Counted from the stretch's first letter, positions 49,674 through 58,450 are shown. The stretch: DNA of 64,000 nt from DASVXQ01 sp046727955 (GCA_046727955.1 JBKPDO010000127.1:24870-88869), one strand, 5' to 3'. Notes: a model not told the origin generated them from the sequence alone. Numbers and translations are program-made.

Positions 49674-50882
49674 GTGCGTGTCGCCCTGCTGACTCGCGAA
49701 TACCCCCCGGAGGTTTACGGCGGCGCCGGAGTGCACGTCGAATACCTGGCCCGGGAGCTCGCCCGCCTGGTCGACCTGGAGGTCCACTGCTTCGGTGCCC
49801 CGCGGGAGGCAGCGGCCACTCCACGCCACATCGAGGTCGTCGCCTATCAGCCTTGGGAGCGCCTCGCCGGCTCCGCGAAGCACCTCGCGGCGCTGCGCAC
49901 CGTCTCCACCGACCTCGCGATCGCTGCGGGGGTCGAGGGCGCTGACCTCGTGCACAGCCACACCTGGTACGCCAACCTCGCTGGGCACCTCGCCAAGCTG
50001 CTCTACGGCATCCCGCACGTGGTGACCGTCCACAGCCTCGAGCCGCTGCGACCCTGGAAGGCGGAGCAGCTCGGCGGCGGCTACGAGGTCTCCAAGCTCT
50101 GCGAGCGGATCGCGCTGGAGTCGGCCGACCGCATCGTGGCGGTCTCGGCCGGTATGGCCGACGACGTGCTGACCTGCTACCCGACCATCCCGGCGAGCCG
50201 GGTGCAGGTCATCCACAACGGTATCGACACCAGCCAGTACCGCCCCGACCCGGCCACCGACGTGCTCCAGCGCTACGGCGTCGACCCAGCCCGTCCCTCG
50301 GTGATCTTCGTGGGCCGGATCACCCGGCAGAAAGGCGTCCCGTACCTGCTCGACGCCGCCCATGAGATCGACCCCACCGCGCAGCTGGTGCTCTGCGCGG
50401 GCGCGCCGGACACCGCTGAGCTGGGCGCGGAGGTCGCGGACAAGGTCGCCAGGCTCCAGGCCGAGCGGGGCGGCGTGGTCTGGATCGAGAAGATGCTCGA
50501 GCGCGACGAGGTCATCCAGCTGCTCACCCACGCTACCGTGTTCGTCTGCCCCTCGGTCTACGAGCCGCTCGGGATCGTGAACCTCGAGGCGATGGCGTGC
50601 GAAACCGCGGTGGTGGCGACCGCGACCGGCGGCATCCCGGAGGTCGTCGCCGATGGCGTCACCGGTCTGCTGGTGCCCTTCGCCAGCGACGGCTCCGGAG
50701 CGCCGCGCGACCCGCGGGGCTTCGCCCACGAGATCGCGGTCCGCGTCAACCGGTTACTGGCGGACCCGTCGCTGGCCGAGCGGTTCGGCAGGGCCGGCCG
50801 CCGCCGCGCGGTGGAGGAGTTCGGCTGGGACGCGATCGCCGCGCAGACGGTCGCGCTCTACCGGGACCTGGTCTTGGAGTAG
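49674..50882 (+). CDS. glgM: Glycogen synthase / alpha-maltose-1-phosphate synthase, GT4
   Basis: A 402-aa GT-B transferase of the actinobacterial GlgA/GlgM type. Features: REYPPEVYGGAGVHVEYLAR at the N-terminus, TVHSLEPLRPWKAEQLGGGY, VIHNGIDTSQYRPDP, FVGRITRQKGVPYLLDAA and YEPLGIVNLEAMACETAVVA (EX7E). In mycobacteria the homologue makes maltose-1-phosphate from ADP-glucose. The GTG start has AAAGGAG upstream. Its 3' end overlaps the convergent TetR gene by 25 bases. Confidence 0.9.
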   Translation: MRVALLTREYPPEVYGGAGVHVEYLARELARLVDLEVHCFGAPREAAATPRHIEVVAYQPWERLAGSAKHLAALRTVSTDLAIAAGVEGADLVHSHTWYANLAGHLAKLLYGIPHVVTVHSLEPLRPWKAEQLGGGYEVSKLCERIALESADRIVAVSAGMADDVLTCYPTIPASRVQVIHNGIDTSQYRPDPATDVLQRYGVDPARPSVIFVGRITRQKGVPYLLDAAHEIDPTAQLVLCAGAPDTAELGAEVADKVARLQAERGGVVWIEKMLERDEVIQLLTHATVFVCPSVYEPLGIVNLEAMACETAVVATATGGIPEVVADGVTGLLVPFASDGSGAPRDPRGFAHEIAVRVNRLLADPSLAERFGRAGRRRAVEEFGWDAIAAQTVALYRDLVLE

Positions 50883-51532
50883 AGCGGCCCGCGCCGGCCT
50901 CGCCGGCGGGCTGGCCGTGCCGCCACGCCTTCGAGAATCATGTCGATCACGCGCTCGAGCGTGTCGGACTCGAGCGAGTGCAGCCCGGCGCTGACCATGA
51001 TGCGGTAGCTGATCACTCCGCTGAGCACGTCGGTCAGCAGCTCGACGTCCAAGTCCGAGCGCAGCTCGCCGCGGGCGATCCCTCGCTCGAGGACCTCGAC
51101 GACCACCCGGCGGCGCGGCTCGACCACGCGCCGCATGAACGCGGCCTGCAGATCCGGGTGCCTGGCCCGCTCGGTCAGCAGCCGGAGCATGATGGTGGTG
51201 ACCTCGCCGGCCTCCTTGGTGTGGAAGGCCTGCCGGCCGAGCTCGACCAGGTCGTCGCGCACACTGCCGGTGTCGACCGGGTGCAGCTCCTTGCCCGAGA
51301 AGCAGCTGATCGCCTCGGCCACCAGCTCGGCCTTGGAGGGCCAGCGCCGGTAGATGGTGGCCTTGCCCACGCTGGCGCGGGCGGCCACCGCCTCGACGGT
51401 CATCTGGGCGAATCCCTGCTCGAGCAACAGCTCGATGGTCGCCTGCAGGATCGACTGGTGGGCACGCTCACTGCGCGGCCGCCCGGGGCCCTTGGCAGCG
51501 GGCTCCGGGCGGGACGCGGAAATCGTGGTCAT
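50858..51532 (-). CDS. TetR-family regulator
   Basis: A 224-aa TetR repressor. The N-terminal helix-turn-helix reads TVEAVAARASVGKATIYRRW; a ligand domain with helices follows. It lies 7 bases downstream of the MFS exporter on the same strand, so both share a transcript and autoregulation is likely. The C-terminal tail is basic (ARRRGRRGP). Confidence 0.92.
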   Translation of the reverse strand: MTTISASRPEPAAKGPGRPRSERAHQSILQATIELLLEQGFAQMTVEAVAARASVGKATIYRRWPSKAELVAEAISCFSGKELHPVDTGSVRDDLVELGRQAFHTKEAGEVTTIMLRLLTERARHPDLQAAFMRRVVEPRRRVVVEVLERGIARGELRSDLDVELLTDVLSGVISYRIMVSAGLHSLESDTLERVIDMILEGVAARPARRRGRRGPLYSKTRSR

Positions 51533-51539
51533 GGGGTCA

Positions 51540-53096
51540 TCATGCCACGGGAAGGCGCATGTCAGACGCGTCGGGCTCGGCGGTCTCCGGCGCCGCGGCG
51601 GCGCGGGCGGGCAGGAACAGCAGCGCCACCAGCGCGCCGATCAGCGCCACCGCGGCCGCCACCACCAGGGTGACGTCCATGCCGTGGATGAAGGCCGAGT
51701 GGGCGGTGTCGACCAGCGCGCGGCCAGGCGCGCCGCCGATGCGGGCGGCGATCCCCACCGCGGCACCGACAGAGTCGCTCGCCGCGGACACGACCGTGGA
51801 AGGAAGGCCGTGCAGGGTATCGGTCATGCGCGTGCCGTAGGCCGACGACAGCAGGCTGCCGAGCACGGCCACTCCGAGGACGCCGCCGACCTGGCGGACG
51901 GTGGTGGAGACGGCCGAGCCGGCGCCGGCCCGGGCCCGCGGCAGCGCGCCCATGATGGCCTCGGTGGCGGGCGCCATGGTCATGCCCATACCGAGCCCAA
52001 GCACCACCAGCGAGCTCACCACCAGGCTGTAGCCGCTGGCCAGTGAGGCGGTGGCGAGCAGCAGCAGGCCGCCGCTGACGAGGGTCAGACCGCCGGTGAC
52101 CACGGCCTTGGTGCCGATCCGCTCGACCAGCCTGGCCGACAGCGGCGCGCCCACGATCAGCGCCCCGGCCACCGGGATGAGACGGACGCCCACCTCGAGC
52201 GTGCCGTAGCCGAGCACGAACTGGAGGTACTGGGTCAGGAAGAACAGCGCTCCGAACAGCGAGAAGAACACCAGCGCCGTGCCGATGCTGGCCGCGGTGA
52301 AGCGGCCGTTCTCGAACAGCCGCACGTCCATCATCGGGTGACGAACCCGCAGCTCCGCCAGGACGAACGAGCCGAGCAGGACCACCGCGGCCACGAACGA
52401 GGTCAGGATGGTGCCGTCGGTCCAGCCGTGCGACGGCGCCTCGATCAGGCCGTAGGTCAGGGCGGTGAGGCCGGCGGTCGAGAGCACGGCGCCCACCGGG
52501 TCGAGCGGGGTGGCGGCGGGATCACGCGACTCCGGCACCAGGAACAGGCCGGCGAGCACCGCCAGCGCGATCACGGGAACGTTGATGAAGAAGACGGAGC
52601 CCCACCAGAAGTGCTCGAGCAGCCAGCCGCCGATCACCGGCCCGATGGCGATGCCGATCCCGGAGAAGCCGGCCCAGATGCCGATGGCGCGGCCACGCTC
52701 CTCAGCCGGGAAGACGTTGCTGACGATCGAGAGGGTGGACGGCATGATCAGCGCGCCGCCGACGCCCATGAGGGCACGGAAGGCGATGAGGTTGCCCGGC
52801 GTCTGCGCGAATGCCGACAGCACCGAGCCGATCCCGAAGACCACCAGCCCGGCGCCGAGCACTCGCCGCCGGCCGTAGCGGTCGCCGAGCGAGCCCGCGG
52901 TGAGCAGGAGGCTTGCGAAGACGAGCGCGTAGGCGTCGACGATCCATTGGAGCTGGCTCGTGCTGGCATGGAGGTCGCGCACCAGCGTAGGCAGGGCGAC
53001 GTTGAGGATCGTGTTGTCAAGGCCGATGACCAGCAGGCTGAGGCACATGACGCCGAGCGTCCACCACCGCCGCCGGTAGACCCGGTCGGGCTCCAA
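51540..53096 (-). CDS. DHA2-family MFS exporter (QacA/EmrB-like)
   Basis: A 518-aa, 14-helix MFS drug exporter. MCLSLLVIGLDNTILNVALP is the DHA2 motif D; GSLGDRYGRRRVLGAGLVVF is motif A; VIGGWLLEHFWWGSVFFINV is motif C. Under the TetR gene that follows. The start ATG lies just 3' (on the minus strand) of two operator-like elements. Substrate unknown. Confidence 0.92.
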   Translation of the reverse strand: MEPDRVYRRRWWTLGVMCLSLLVIGLDNTILNVALPTLVRDLHASTSQLQWIVDAYALVFASLLLTAGSLGDRYGRRRVLGAGLVVFGIGSVLSAFAQTPGNLIAFRALMGVGGALIMPSTLSIVSNVFPAEERGRAIGIWAGFSGIGIAIGPVIGGWLLEHFWWGSVFFINVPVIALAVLAGLFLVPESRDPAATPLDPVGAVLSTAGLTALTYGLIEAPSHGWTDGTILTSFVAAVVLLGSFVLAELRVRHPMMDVRLFENGRFTAASIGTALVFFSLFGALFFLTQYLQFVLGYGTLEVGVRLIPVAGALIVGAPLSARLVERIGTKAVVTGGLTLVSGGLLLLATASLASGYSLVVSSLVVLGLGMGMTMAPATEAIMGALPRARAGAGSAVSTTVRQVGGVLGVAVLGSLLSSAYGTRMTDTLHGLPSTVVSAASDSVGAAVGIAARIGGAPGRALVDTAHSAFIHGMDVTLVVAAAVALIGALVALLFLPARAAAAPETAEPDASDMRLPVA

Positions 53097-53121
53097 GGCA
53101 CACTCCTTGGGAAGAGAACGG

Positions 53122-53190
53122 AACCGTATCGTTTCGTAACTCCAGCACGGTAACAGCAGCGGGAGGAAAACGCAACGGTCTCGTTTCGAA
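53122..53190. promoter_or_regulatory. Two TetR operator-like elements
   Basis: AACCGTATCGTTTCGTA (53122-53138) and AACGGTCTCGTTTCGAA (53174-53190), 52 bases apart, share AAC-GT-TCGTTTCG-A. They lie directly upstream of the MFS-TetR operon, and this pattern resembles known TetR sites in actinobacteria. Confidence 0.6.
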
Positions 53191-53215
53191 TTTGGTCCGG
53201 ATGGTTAGGGTGCGC

Positions 53216-53266
53216 TCAGGGGCTCAGGGGCTCAGGGGCTCGGGGGCTCAGGGCTCGGGGGCTCAG
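53216..53266. repeat. GCTCAGGG short repeats
   Basis: About six imperfect copies of GCTCAGGG/GGGGCTC covering 50 bases between the MFS operon promoter region and the SPOR-like gene. Confidence 0.85.
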
Positions 53267-53715
53267 GGCTGGTTGGTGACCTGCTTGGCGTAGCAGTTGC
53301 CGAGATCGGGATGGGCCGCGCGGATCTGGTCGCGGTGGTCGATGGCCTCCTGCCAGGTCGAAAAGACGCCGCTGTAGACGGCCCAGTACTTGGCGCTGAG
53401 AGACCTGTAGCGCGACGAGTCCAGCACCCCCACGTCCTCGACGCCCGACTCGCGGATGGCCTTGGCGCGGGCAGCCGCCACCGAGCGGCTCTGCGAGATC
53501 GCGACGCTCGCCACGATCACCGTGTAGAAGCTCTTGGGCAGAGCGGTCGCGGAGCTCGAGGGCGCCTTGGTGGTCCGGTCGCTTACGTCCTGGCCCGGGC
53601 TCCGCTGCGCCCCAGAGGGATTGAACAGCCCTACCAGGATGCCGCCGATCAGCCCGATGAGCGCAAAGATGGCGACCATCCCTGGCCCGGGCCGAGGCCA
53701 GCGGTTCTCGTACAT
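53263..53715 (-). CDS. SPOR-like membrane protein
   Basis: A 150-aa protein with one membrane helix (MVAIFALIGLIGGILVGLF), a Ser/Thr linker and a C-terminal SPOR-like domain: FYTVIVASVAISQSRSVAAA and YWAVYSGVFSTWQEAIDHRD. SPOR domains bind denuded glycan at the septum. The ATG at 53715 follows a promoter-length gap. It is divergent from the small gene at 53929. Confidence 0.75.
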   Translation of the reverse strand: MYENRWPRPGPGMVAIFALIGLIGGILVGLFNPSGAQRSPGQDVSDRTTKAPSSSATALPKSFYTVIVASVAISQSRSVAAARAKAIRESGVEDVGVLDSSRYRSLSAKYWAVYSGVFSTWQEAIDHRDQIRAAHPDLGNCYAKQVTNQP

Positions 53716-53928
53716 GCTGGTGACGCTATCGCCCGGCTGGCGGGACGCTCAAATACGGCCCGTCCGGATAGGGCGGAGCAGCCGTATTCGGGCGAAAGTG
53801 ACGGCGATTCGCATGACTCGGTAAGGTTGACGCACCGGAATGAGCCACGGGAGGTCCTGCGTGTCCCCAGACATGACCAGTTCAGCCGTTCAGAGGTCGC
53901 ACAACCGGGCCTTGGGGGGTCCGCGGTC

Positions 53929-54147
53929 GTGAACTTCTCTGGCATCGCCCGCTACGACCACGAACGTCCAGACCTCGAGGAGATGGCCCGCGCCAGGGAC
54001 TCCGCCCGGCGCGACGCCGTCGCCCGCCTCAGAGACTTCGAGGTGATCGCCGGCGCGACCTGCGTCGAGCGGTCCGTCAACGACTACATCATCTACGGCC
54101 CGACCGGCACACTCCACGTCTACCGCATCACCGCCGAGCTCGCCTGA
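53929..54147 (+). CDS. Small conserved-looking protein, unknown
   Basis: A 72-aa protein. LEEMARARDSARRDAVARLR forms a charged helix and NDYIIYGPTGTLHVYRITAE a beta-like C-terminus. The GTG at 53929 has a G-rich upstream segment. Family not recognised. It lies 157 bases before pfk. Confidence 0.55.
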   Translation: MNFSGIARYDHERPDLEEMARARDSARRDAVARLRDFEVIAGATCVERSVNDYIIYGPTGTLHVYRITAELA

Positions 54148-54254
54148 GAGAGCGGCAGCCTCCAGGGGCTTGTGAAGGGAGCAAACCGCACCGCCCGCCC
54201 ACGGTGCCCAGTACCATTGCATCCTCGCGGGCAACGATGCCTGATCGCTTTGAA

Positions 54255-54282
54255 AGACAGTTGCTACGAGACAGTTGCTACG
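54255..54282 (+). repeat. 14-bp tandem duplication upstream of pfk
   Basis: AGACAGTTGCTACG occurs twice in tandem, ending 22 bases before the pfk start and its GGAGG. Confidence 0.9.
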
Positions 54283-54304
54283 CCCTTTCTCTGGAGGCTG
54301 CCCT

Positions 54305-55456
54305 ATGACGCGTATCGGCGTGCTTACCGGTGGGGGTGACGTTCCCGGCCTGAACCCCTGCATCAAGACGCTGGTCTACGGAGCGATCGACCGAGGCTTC
54401 GAGGTCGTGGGGATCCGCCGTGGCTGGGCCGGGCTGCTCGACTACGACCTTGGCTCCAGCGAGGCTCAGGTCGACTGCGTGCGGCCCCTCGGCAAGAACG
54501 ACGTCCGCACCATCGACCGCACCGGTGGGACCTTCCTGCACACCAGCCGCACCAACCCGGGAAAGGTCAAGCCCAGCGACGTGCCCCAGTTCCTGCAGAG
54601 CCAGGCCGAGGGGGACGGCCCCTTCGATTTCACCCCCCACGTGCTCCAGGTGATCGACCGGCTCGGGCTCGACTGGCTGGTGCCGATCGGCGGTGACGAC
54701 ACCCTCTCTTACGCCCAGCGGCTGAGCCGCGAGGGGATGCGCGTGGTGGCGGTGCCCAAGACCATGGACAACGACGTCTACGGCACCGACTACTGCATCG
54801 GCTTCTCCACCGCGGTCACCCGCAGCGTGCAGTTCATCCACCAGCTCCGCACCTCCACCGGGTCGCACGAGCGCATCGCCGTGATCGAGCTGTTCGGCCG
54901 CAACTGCGGCGAGACCTCGCTGCTGTCGGCGTATCTGGCCGGGGTGGACCGGGCGATCATCTGCGAGGTGCCGTTCGACCCCGAGCTGCTCGCCAGCTAT
55001 CTGCTCGAGGACAAGGCGGGCAATTCCTCGAACTACGCCATGGTGACCGTGAGCGAAGGCGCCCGGATGGTGGGTGGCGAGGTGTTCGAGCGTGGTGATG
55101 CGGACGCCTACGGGCACCGCAAGCTCGGCGGCATCGGCCTGGCGACCGGCGACGCCCTCAAGCGGTTCACTGGCCAGGACATCATCTATCAGCAGGTGGG
55201 CTACCTGATGCGCTCCGGCGCCCCGGACGCGCTCGACCTGATGGTCGCGGTGAACTACGCCAATATGGCGCTCAACCTGATCGACCGGGATCAGACGGGC
55301 AGCATGGTGGTGCTGCGCCGCGGCACCTACACCTCGGTGCCGGTGGAGACGATCATGCAGGGCGTCAAGCGCGTCGACGTGGAGGCCCTCTACGACGAGA
55401 AGCGCTATCGTCCACTCGTCCGCCAAGTCGACGGCACGCCCATGTTCCTGTACTGA
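54305..55456 (+). CDS. 6-phosphofructokinase, probably PPi-dependent
   Basis: A 383-aa phosphofructokinase. GGDDT (129-133) and PKTMDND (151-157) place Asp132 and Lys152 where ATP-dependent enzymes have Gly. These are the residues associated with pyrophosphate use. LTGGGDVPGLN and RTSTGSHERIAVIELFGRNC are further family marks. The reaction is fructose-6-phosphate to fructose-1,6-bisphosphate, reversible with PPi. ATG at 54305 has GGAGG upstream. Convergent overlap with the FlbD-like gene (52 bases). Confidence 0.9.
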   Translation: MTRIGVLTGGGDVPGLNPCIKTLVYGAIDRGFEVVGIRRGWAGLLDYDLGSSEAQVDCVRPLGKNDVRTIDRTGGTFLHTSRTNPGKVKPSDVPQFLQSQAEGDGPFDFTPHVLQVIDRLGLDWLVPIGGDDTLSYAQRLSREGMRVVAVPKTMDNDVYGTDYCIGFSTAVTRSVQFIHQLRTSTGSHERIAVIELFGRNCGETSLLSAYLAGVDRAIICEVPFDPELLASYLLEDKAGNSSNYAMVTVSEGARMVGGEVFERGDADAYGHRKLGGIGLATGDALKRFTGQDIIYQQVGYLMRSGAPDALDLMVAVNYANMALNLIDRDQTGSMVVLRRGTYTSVPVETIMQGVKRVDVEALYDEKRYRPLVRQVDGTPMFLY

Positions 55457-55692
55457 GGCGGCTGCCTGGTCGCCGGCGCCGGCTGCTGCTCGAGCTCGAG
55501 CCGGTGGGCCAGCGCGATCACCGAGGCGCGGAAGGCGCGGACCTTGTCGACCACCTCGTCCACGCTCTCACGCACCACGTACCTAGTGCCGTCCACCAGC
55601 GTCAGGATCGTCCGCGGAGACGCCTCGACCCGCTCGATCAGATCACAGTTCAGCGCCAGCGCGGACCCGTGCAGGCGGGTGACGACGATCAT
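55405..55692 (-). CDS. FlbD-family flagellar protein
   Basis: About 95 aa. MIVVTRLHGSALALNCDLIE and ILTLVDGTRYVVRESVDEVV match FlbD, a small protein found in flagellar operons. The ATG at 55692 is chosen because the family begins at MI-VTRL; AGGACGGAG is upstream. The C-terminus overlaps the end of the convergent pfk gene. The gene reads in the same direction as the small gene and sigma factor upstream. Confidence 0.82.
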   Translation of the reverse strand: MIVVTRLHGSALALNCDLIERVEASPRTILTLVDGTRYVVRESVDEVVDKVRAFRASVIALAHRLELEQQPAPATRQPPQYRNMGVPSTWRTSGR

Positions 55693-55764
55693 CGGCTCCG
55701 TCCTGGAGGCAGGGGCGGTGTGGTCCATCTCCTCCTTCGGCAGGAGCCCCGCGAAGTCAAGGAG

Positions 55765-56022
55765 TCATTCCAGCCATATCAGCGGTGAGTCCCGGCGGGT
55801 GGCGTCGCGGAGGCTGCTCTCGACCCGATCCATCGCCTCCCACAGCGCCTGGACCTTGCGCTGGAAGGCGAGCAGCTCGGTGTCGTCAGAGGAGCCCGCG
55901 TCCTCGGCCGAGCGGACCAGGTCGTGGCGGTAGTCCTCCACCGCGCCCCGGAGCGACAGCGTCTTGTTGGAGAGGCTGCGCAGGTCGAGTGCCAGCCGTC
56001 GGACGAGCATCGGGTCCGCCAT
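55765..56022 (-). CDS. Small helical protein, unknown
   Basis: An 85-aa largely helical, charged protein (MADPMLVRRLALDLRSLSNK; RVESSLRDATRRDSPLIWLE) with coiled-coil character. GGGGAGG lies 9 bases from the ATG at 56022; two further ATGs directly upstream are alternatives. It lies between the sigma factor and FlbD genes, so a flagellar chaperone-like role is possible but unproven. Confidence 0.6.
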   Translation of the reverse strand: MADPMLVRRLALDLRSLSNKTLSLRGAVEDYRHDLVRSAEDAGSSDDTELLAFQRKVQALWEAMDRVESSLRDATRRDSPLIWLE

Positions 56023-56066
56023 TCGCATCATCCTCCCCAAGGACCCATGAAGGACCCTTCGCTCCA

Positions 56067-56096
56067 TCCGGGGTTGGCGCCCCCAGGCGCCCCGGA
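56067..56096. terminator. GC hairpin between sigma gene and small gene
   Basis: TCCGGGG (56067-56073) pairs with CCCCGGA (56090-56096) around a loop with a GGCGCC self-complement. It would end or attenuate the sigma-factor transcript. Confidence 0.4.
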
Positions 56097-56222
56097 CCCC
56101 ACCACCTCACGCGGAGAAAGCAGCTTAGCGTCGGGAAGGGAGCAAGAAGACCCGGAAACCGGGGGAGTGAGCGAAATGTTACTCAGGTGAAATTACCGAC
56201 TCCCGCTGCGTGCCTGCTCGCT

Positions 56223-57095
56223 TTAACAAGCAGGGGAGCGGGGCGTCGCGGCGAGGCGGCTGTGGTAGTCGGAGGCGGCCGCGATGGCCGCGTAGTAGGC
56301 GGCCTTGCGTCGCGCCAGCCGGCCGTCCGGGCGCGGCTCTGGCGGCAGGGCCTCCGGGTCGAGGTGGGCGTTGAGGCCGTCGCGTAGCAGCGCCAGCGCC
56401 TCGGCCCGCAGCTGCGAGACGCGCGACTCGGTGACTCCGAGCTCGCCCGCGATCTGGTGCATGGGCCGCTCCTCGAAGAAGGAGGCGACCACCACCCGCC
56501 GCAGCCGCTCGGGCAGCGCCAGCACCGCGTCGACCAGGTAGGCGCGGAGCTCCCGGCCGAGCAGCACCGCCTCCGGCAGCTCGTCTGCGCTGGGCAGCAG
56601 CTGCTCTCCGCCCTCCTCGACGATCGATTCGTAGTTGAGCACGGTGGCGCGGTGGACGTCCTCGACCAGGCGGTGGACGGCGTCGACCTTGACGCCGAGC
56701 TCGACGGCTAGCTGTGCCGCCGTCGGGGAGTGCCCGAGCCTCGAGGTGAGGTCATCCGCCGCGCGCTGTAGTCTGCGGGCGCGCGAGCGCACCGAGCGGC
56801 TGGCCCAGTCGGCCTCTCGCAGCTCGTCGAGGAGCGCCCCCCGGATGCGGTTGCTGGCATGGCGCTCGAAGGCGATGCCCCGCGCCGGGTCGAAGCTGCG
56901 CGCGGCCTGGGCGAGCCCCAGCATGGCCGCCGAGTACAGCTCGTCCCTGCGAACGTGCCGCGGCAGGCGCTTGGACAGCTCGCTCACGGCCTGCTGGACC
57001 AGGAGCAGGTGGTCCTGGACCAGCCGTCCCTCCTCCGCGCGGGCGGCGGTGAGCTGCGGCGTCGCTGCTGGTGCGTGCATGTGTTGAGGTTTCAT
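56223..57095 (-). CDS. FliA/WhiG-family sigma factor
   Basis: A 290-aa sigma-28-type factor. Region 2 contains LYSAAMLGLAQAARSFDPAR and RIRGALLDELREADWASRSV; region 4 has MHQIAGELGVTESRVSQLRA, a helix-turn-helix. The RGALLDELREADW segment is the FliA hallmark. In this context it could drive flagellar or developmental genes. The ATG at 57095 is used. It is divergent from the LuxR regulator. Confidence 0.9.
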   Translation of the reverse strand: MKPQHMHAPAATPQLTAARAEEGRLVQDHLLLVQQAVSELSKRLPRHVRRDELYSAAMLGLAQAARSFDPARGIAFERHASNRIRGALLDELREADWASRSVRSRARRLQRAADDLTSRLGHSPTAAQLAVELGVKVDAVHRLVEDVHRATVLNYESIVEEGGEQLLPSADELPEAVLLGRELRAYLVDAVLALPERLRRVVVASFFEERPMHQIAGELGVTESRVSQLRAEALALLRDGLNAHLDPEALPPEPRPDGRLARRKAAYYAAIAAASDYHSRLAATPRSPAC

Positions 57096-57269
57096 GCAAG
57101 CGGGGTGATCGGCGCATCGGCCGCCGGGCCGATCTTTGGCGCGAGCACCCCCTCCGGCCGGACTAGCCGAGATGACCGCTTGTGGCCAGACCCGCGCTTC
57201 CGGTGGGCTAGTCCGACCAGGCGCTGACGGCCGACTCAAGCGGCGCCCCAGGGCGCCGACATCTCTACC

Positions 57270-57938
57270 ATGCCGCCAAGAAGTGAGCCCCCCAGCAGCC
57301 CCAGGGAGGCGTGGACGACCGCGGTGGTCGTCGACGACTGGGAGCTGGTGCGGCTGGGCCTGCGCGCCGTCCTGGGCCAGCTCGGGGTCTGGGTGATTGC
57401 GGAGGCCGGCCTGGCGCGCGACGGGCTGCGGGCGGTGCGCTCGGCCGCCGCGGGCCTGCTGGTGCTTGGGGAGACCACCGACCTGCCGCCGCGGGTGGCG
57501 GTGACGCGGGCCAAGGCACTGCCCGACGCGCCGATCGTGCTCGCGCTCGCGGCCGTGCCCGATCCGGAGGAGCTCGCGGGGCTGCTCGCGGCGGGGGTCG
57601 ACGGGCTGCTGCTGCGCTCGGCGGGAGCGGACGAGCTGGCCGGCGCGCTCGAGCGGCTCCGCGCCGGCGAGCGGTCGGTCGCGCCGGCACTGCTGCCGCT
57701 GCTGGTCGGCGTGATCAACCTGGCGCCGGCCGGGCCGGGCGCCCCGCTGCTGACCGACAAGGAGCGCGAGGTGCTCGCCCGCCTGGCCGAAGGGCGCTCC
57801 AACCGAGCCATTGCCGAGGCCCTCTCGGTCAGCCCGGCGACCGTCAAGACGCACCTCGCGCACATCTACGAGAAGCTCGGCGCCAGCAACCGCCGCGACG
57901 CCCTCGTCCGCGCCATCGCCCGCGGCATTCTGCGGTAG
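57270..57938 (+). CDS. LuxR-family regulator with degenerate receiver
   Basis: A 222-aa NarL/FixJ-type regulator. The N-terminal receiver keeps AVVVDDWELVRLGLRAVLG but the phosphoacceptor position reads LLVLGETTD, with no Asp where VLLDxxMP is usual, so phosphorylation is unlikely. The C-terminal LuxR domain is intact: LTDKEREVLARLAEGRSNRA and VSPATVKTHLAHIYEKLGAS. It is divergent from the sigma-28 gene and may be regulated by ligand or protein binding. Confidence 0.85.
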   Translation: MPPRSEPPSSPREAWTTAVVVDDWELVRLGLRAVLGQLGVWVIAEAGLARDGLRAVRSAAAGLLVLGETTDLPPRVAVTRAKALPDAPIVLALAAVPDPEELAGLLAAGVDGLLLRSAGADELAGALERLRAGERSVAPALLPLLVGVINLAPAGPGAPLLTDKEREVLARLAEGRSNRAIAEALSVSPATVKTHLAHIYEKLGASNRRDALVRAIARGILR

Positions 57939-57978
57939 GGTGAGCCGCGGGCCGCGGTGAGCGTTCTGCTCTCGGCCA

Positions 57979-58170
57979 CCATGGCACAGGCGCTCTTGGG
58001 GACCTGCTCTCGGCTCCCATGGCACAGGCGCTCTTGGGGACCTGCTCTCGGCTCCCATGGCACAGGCGCTCTTGGGGGGCCGTGGGGGGAGCGGGCTCCC
58101 CCCACATGGATGGATGTGCCCCGGCGCGCGGAGCGCGCGCCGTGGGGGGAGCGAGCTCCCCCCACATGGA
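57979..58170 (+). repeat. Dispersed palindromic repeat, module A x3 plus B-C-B
   Basis: CCATGGCACAGGCGCTCTTG occurs three times at a 38-bp period, then leads through GGGGGGCCG into palindrome B, C (CGGCGCGCGGAGCGCGCGCC) and a second B ending CACATGGA. It lies upstream of purS, whose ribosome-binding site starts about 30 bases after the repeat. Confidence 0.93.
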
Positions 58171-58210
58171 ACGAGGACTGCCTCGAGGAGGCGCCCACTT
58201 GGAGGAGACT

Positions 58211-58450
58211 ATGGCTCGGGTAGCAGTCGACGTCATGCTGAAGCGGGAGATCCTCGACCCGCAGGGTCAGGCGGTGGAGCGGGCGCTGCCGGCGCTCGGC
58301 TTCTCCGGGGTCTCCGACGTCCGCGTCGGCAAGCACGTAGAGCTCACGGTCAGCGATGGCGACGCCGAGACGGCCGCCCGCCGGGTCGCGGAGGCGCTGC
58401 TCGCCAACCCCGTGATCGAAGAGTTCTCAGTGCACGTGCTGCTCTCCTGA
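58211..58450 (+). CDS. purS: Phosphoribosylformylglycinamidine synthase subunit PurS
   Basis: A 79-aa PurS, structural partner of PurQ and small-type PurL in purine synthesis. VAVDVMLKREILDPQGQAVE and VGKHVELTV match the family. The ATG at 58211 has GGAGGAG upstream. Two hydrolase genes follow before purQ. Confidence 0.93.
   Translation: MARVAVDVMLKREILDPQGQAVERALPALGFSGVSDVRVGKHVELTVSDGDAETAARRVAEALLANPVIEEFSVHVLLS

Noticed and set aside
56130..56222. Cyclic-di-GMP or cobalamin riboswitch
   Set aside because: The conserved cores of these classes were not found.
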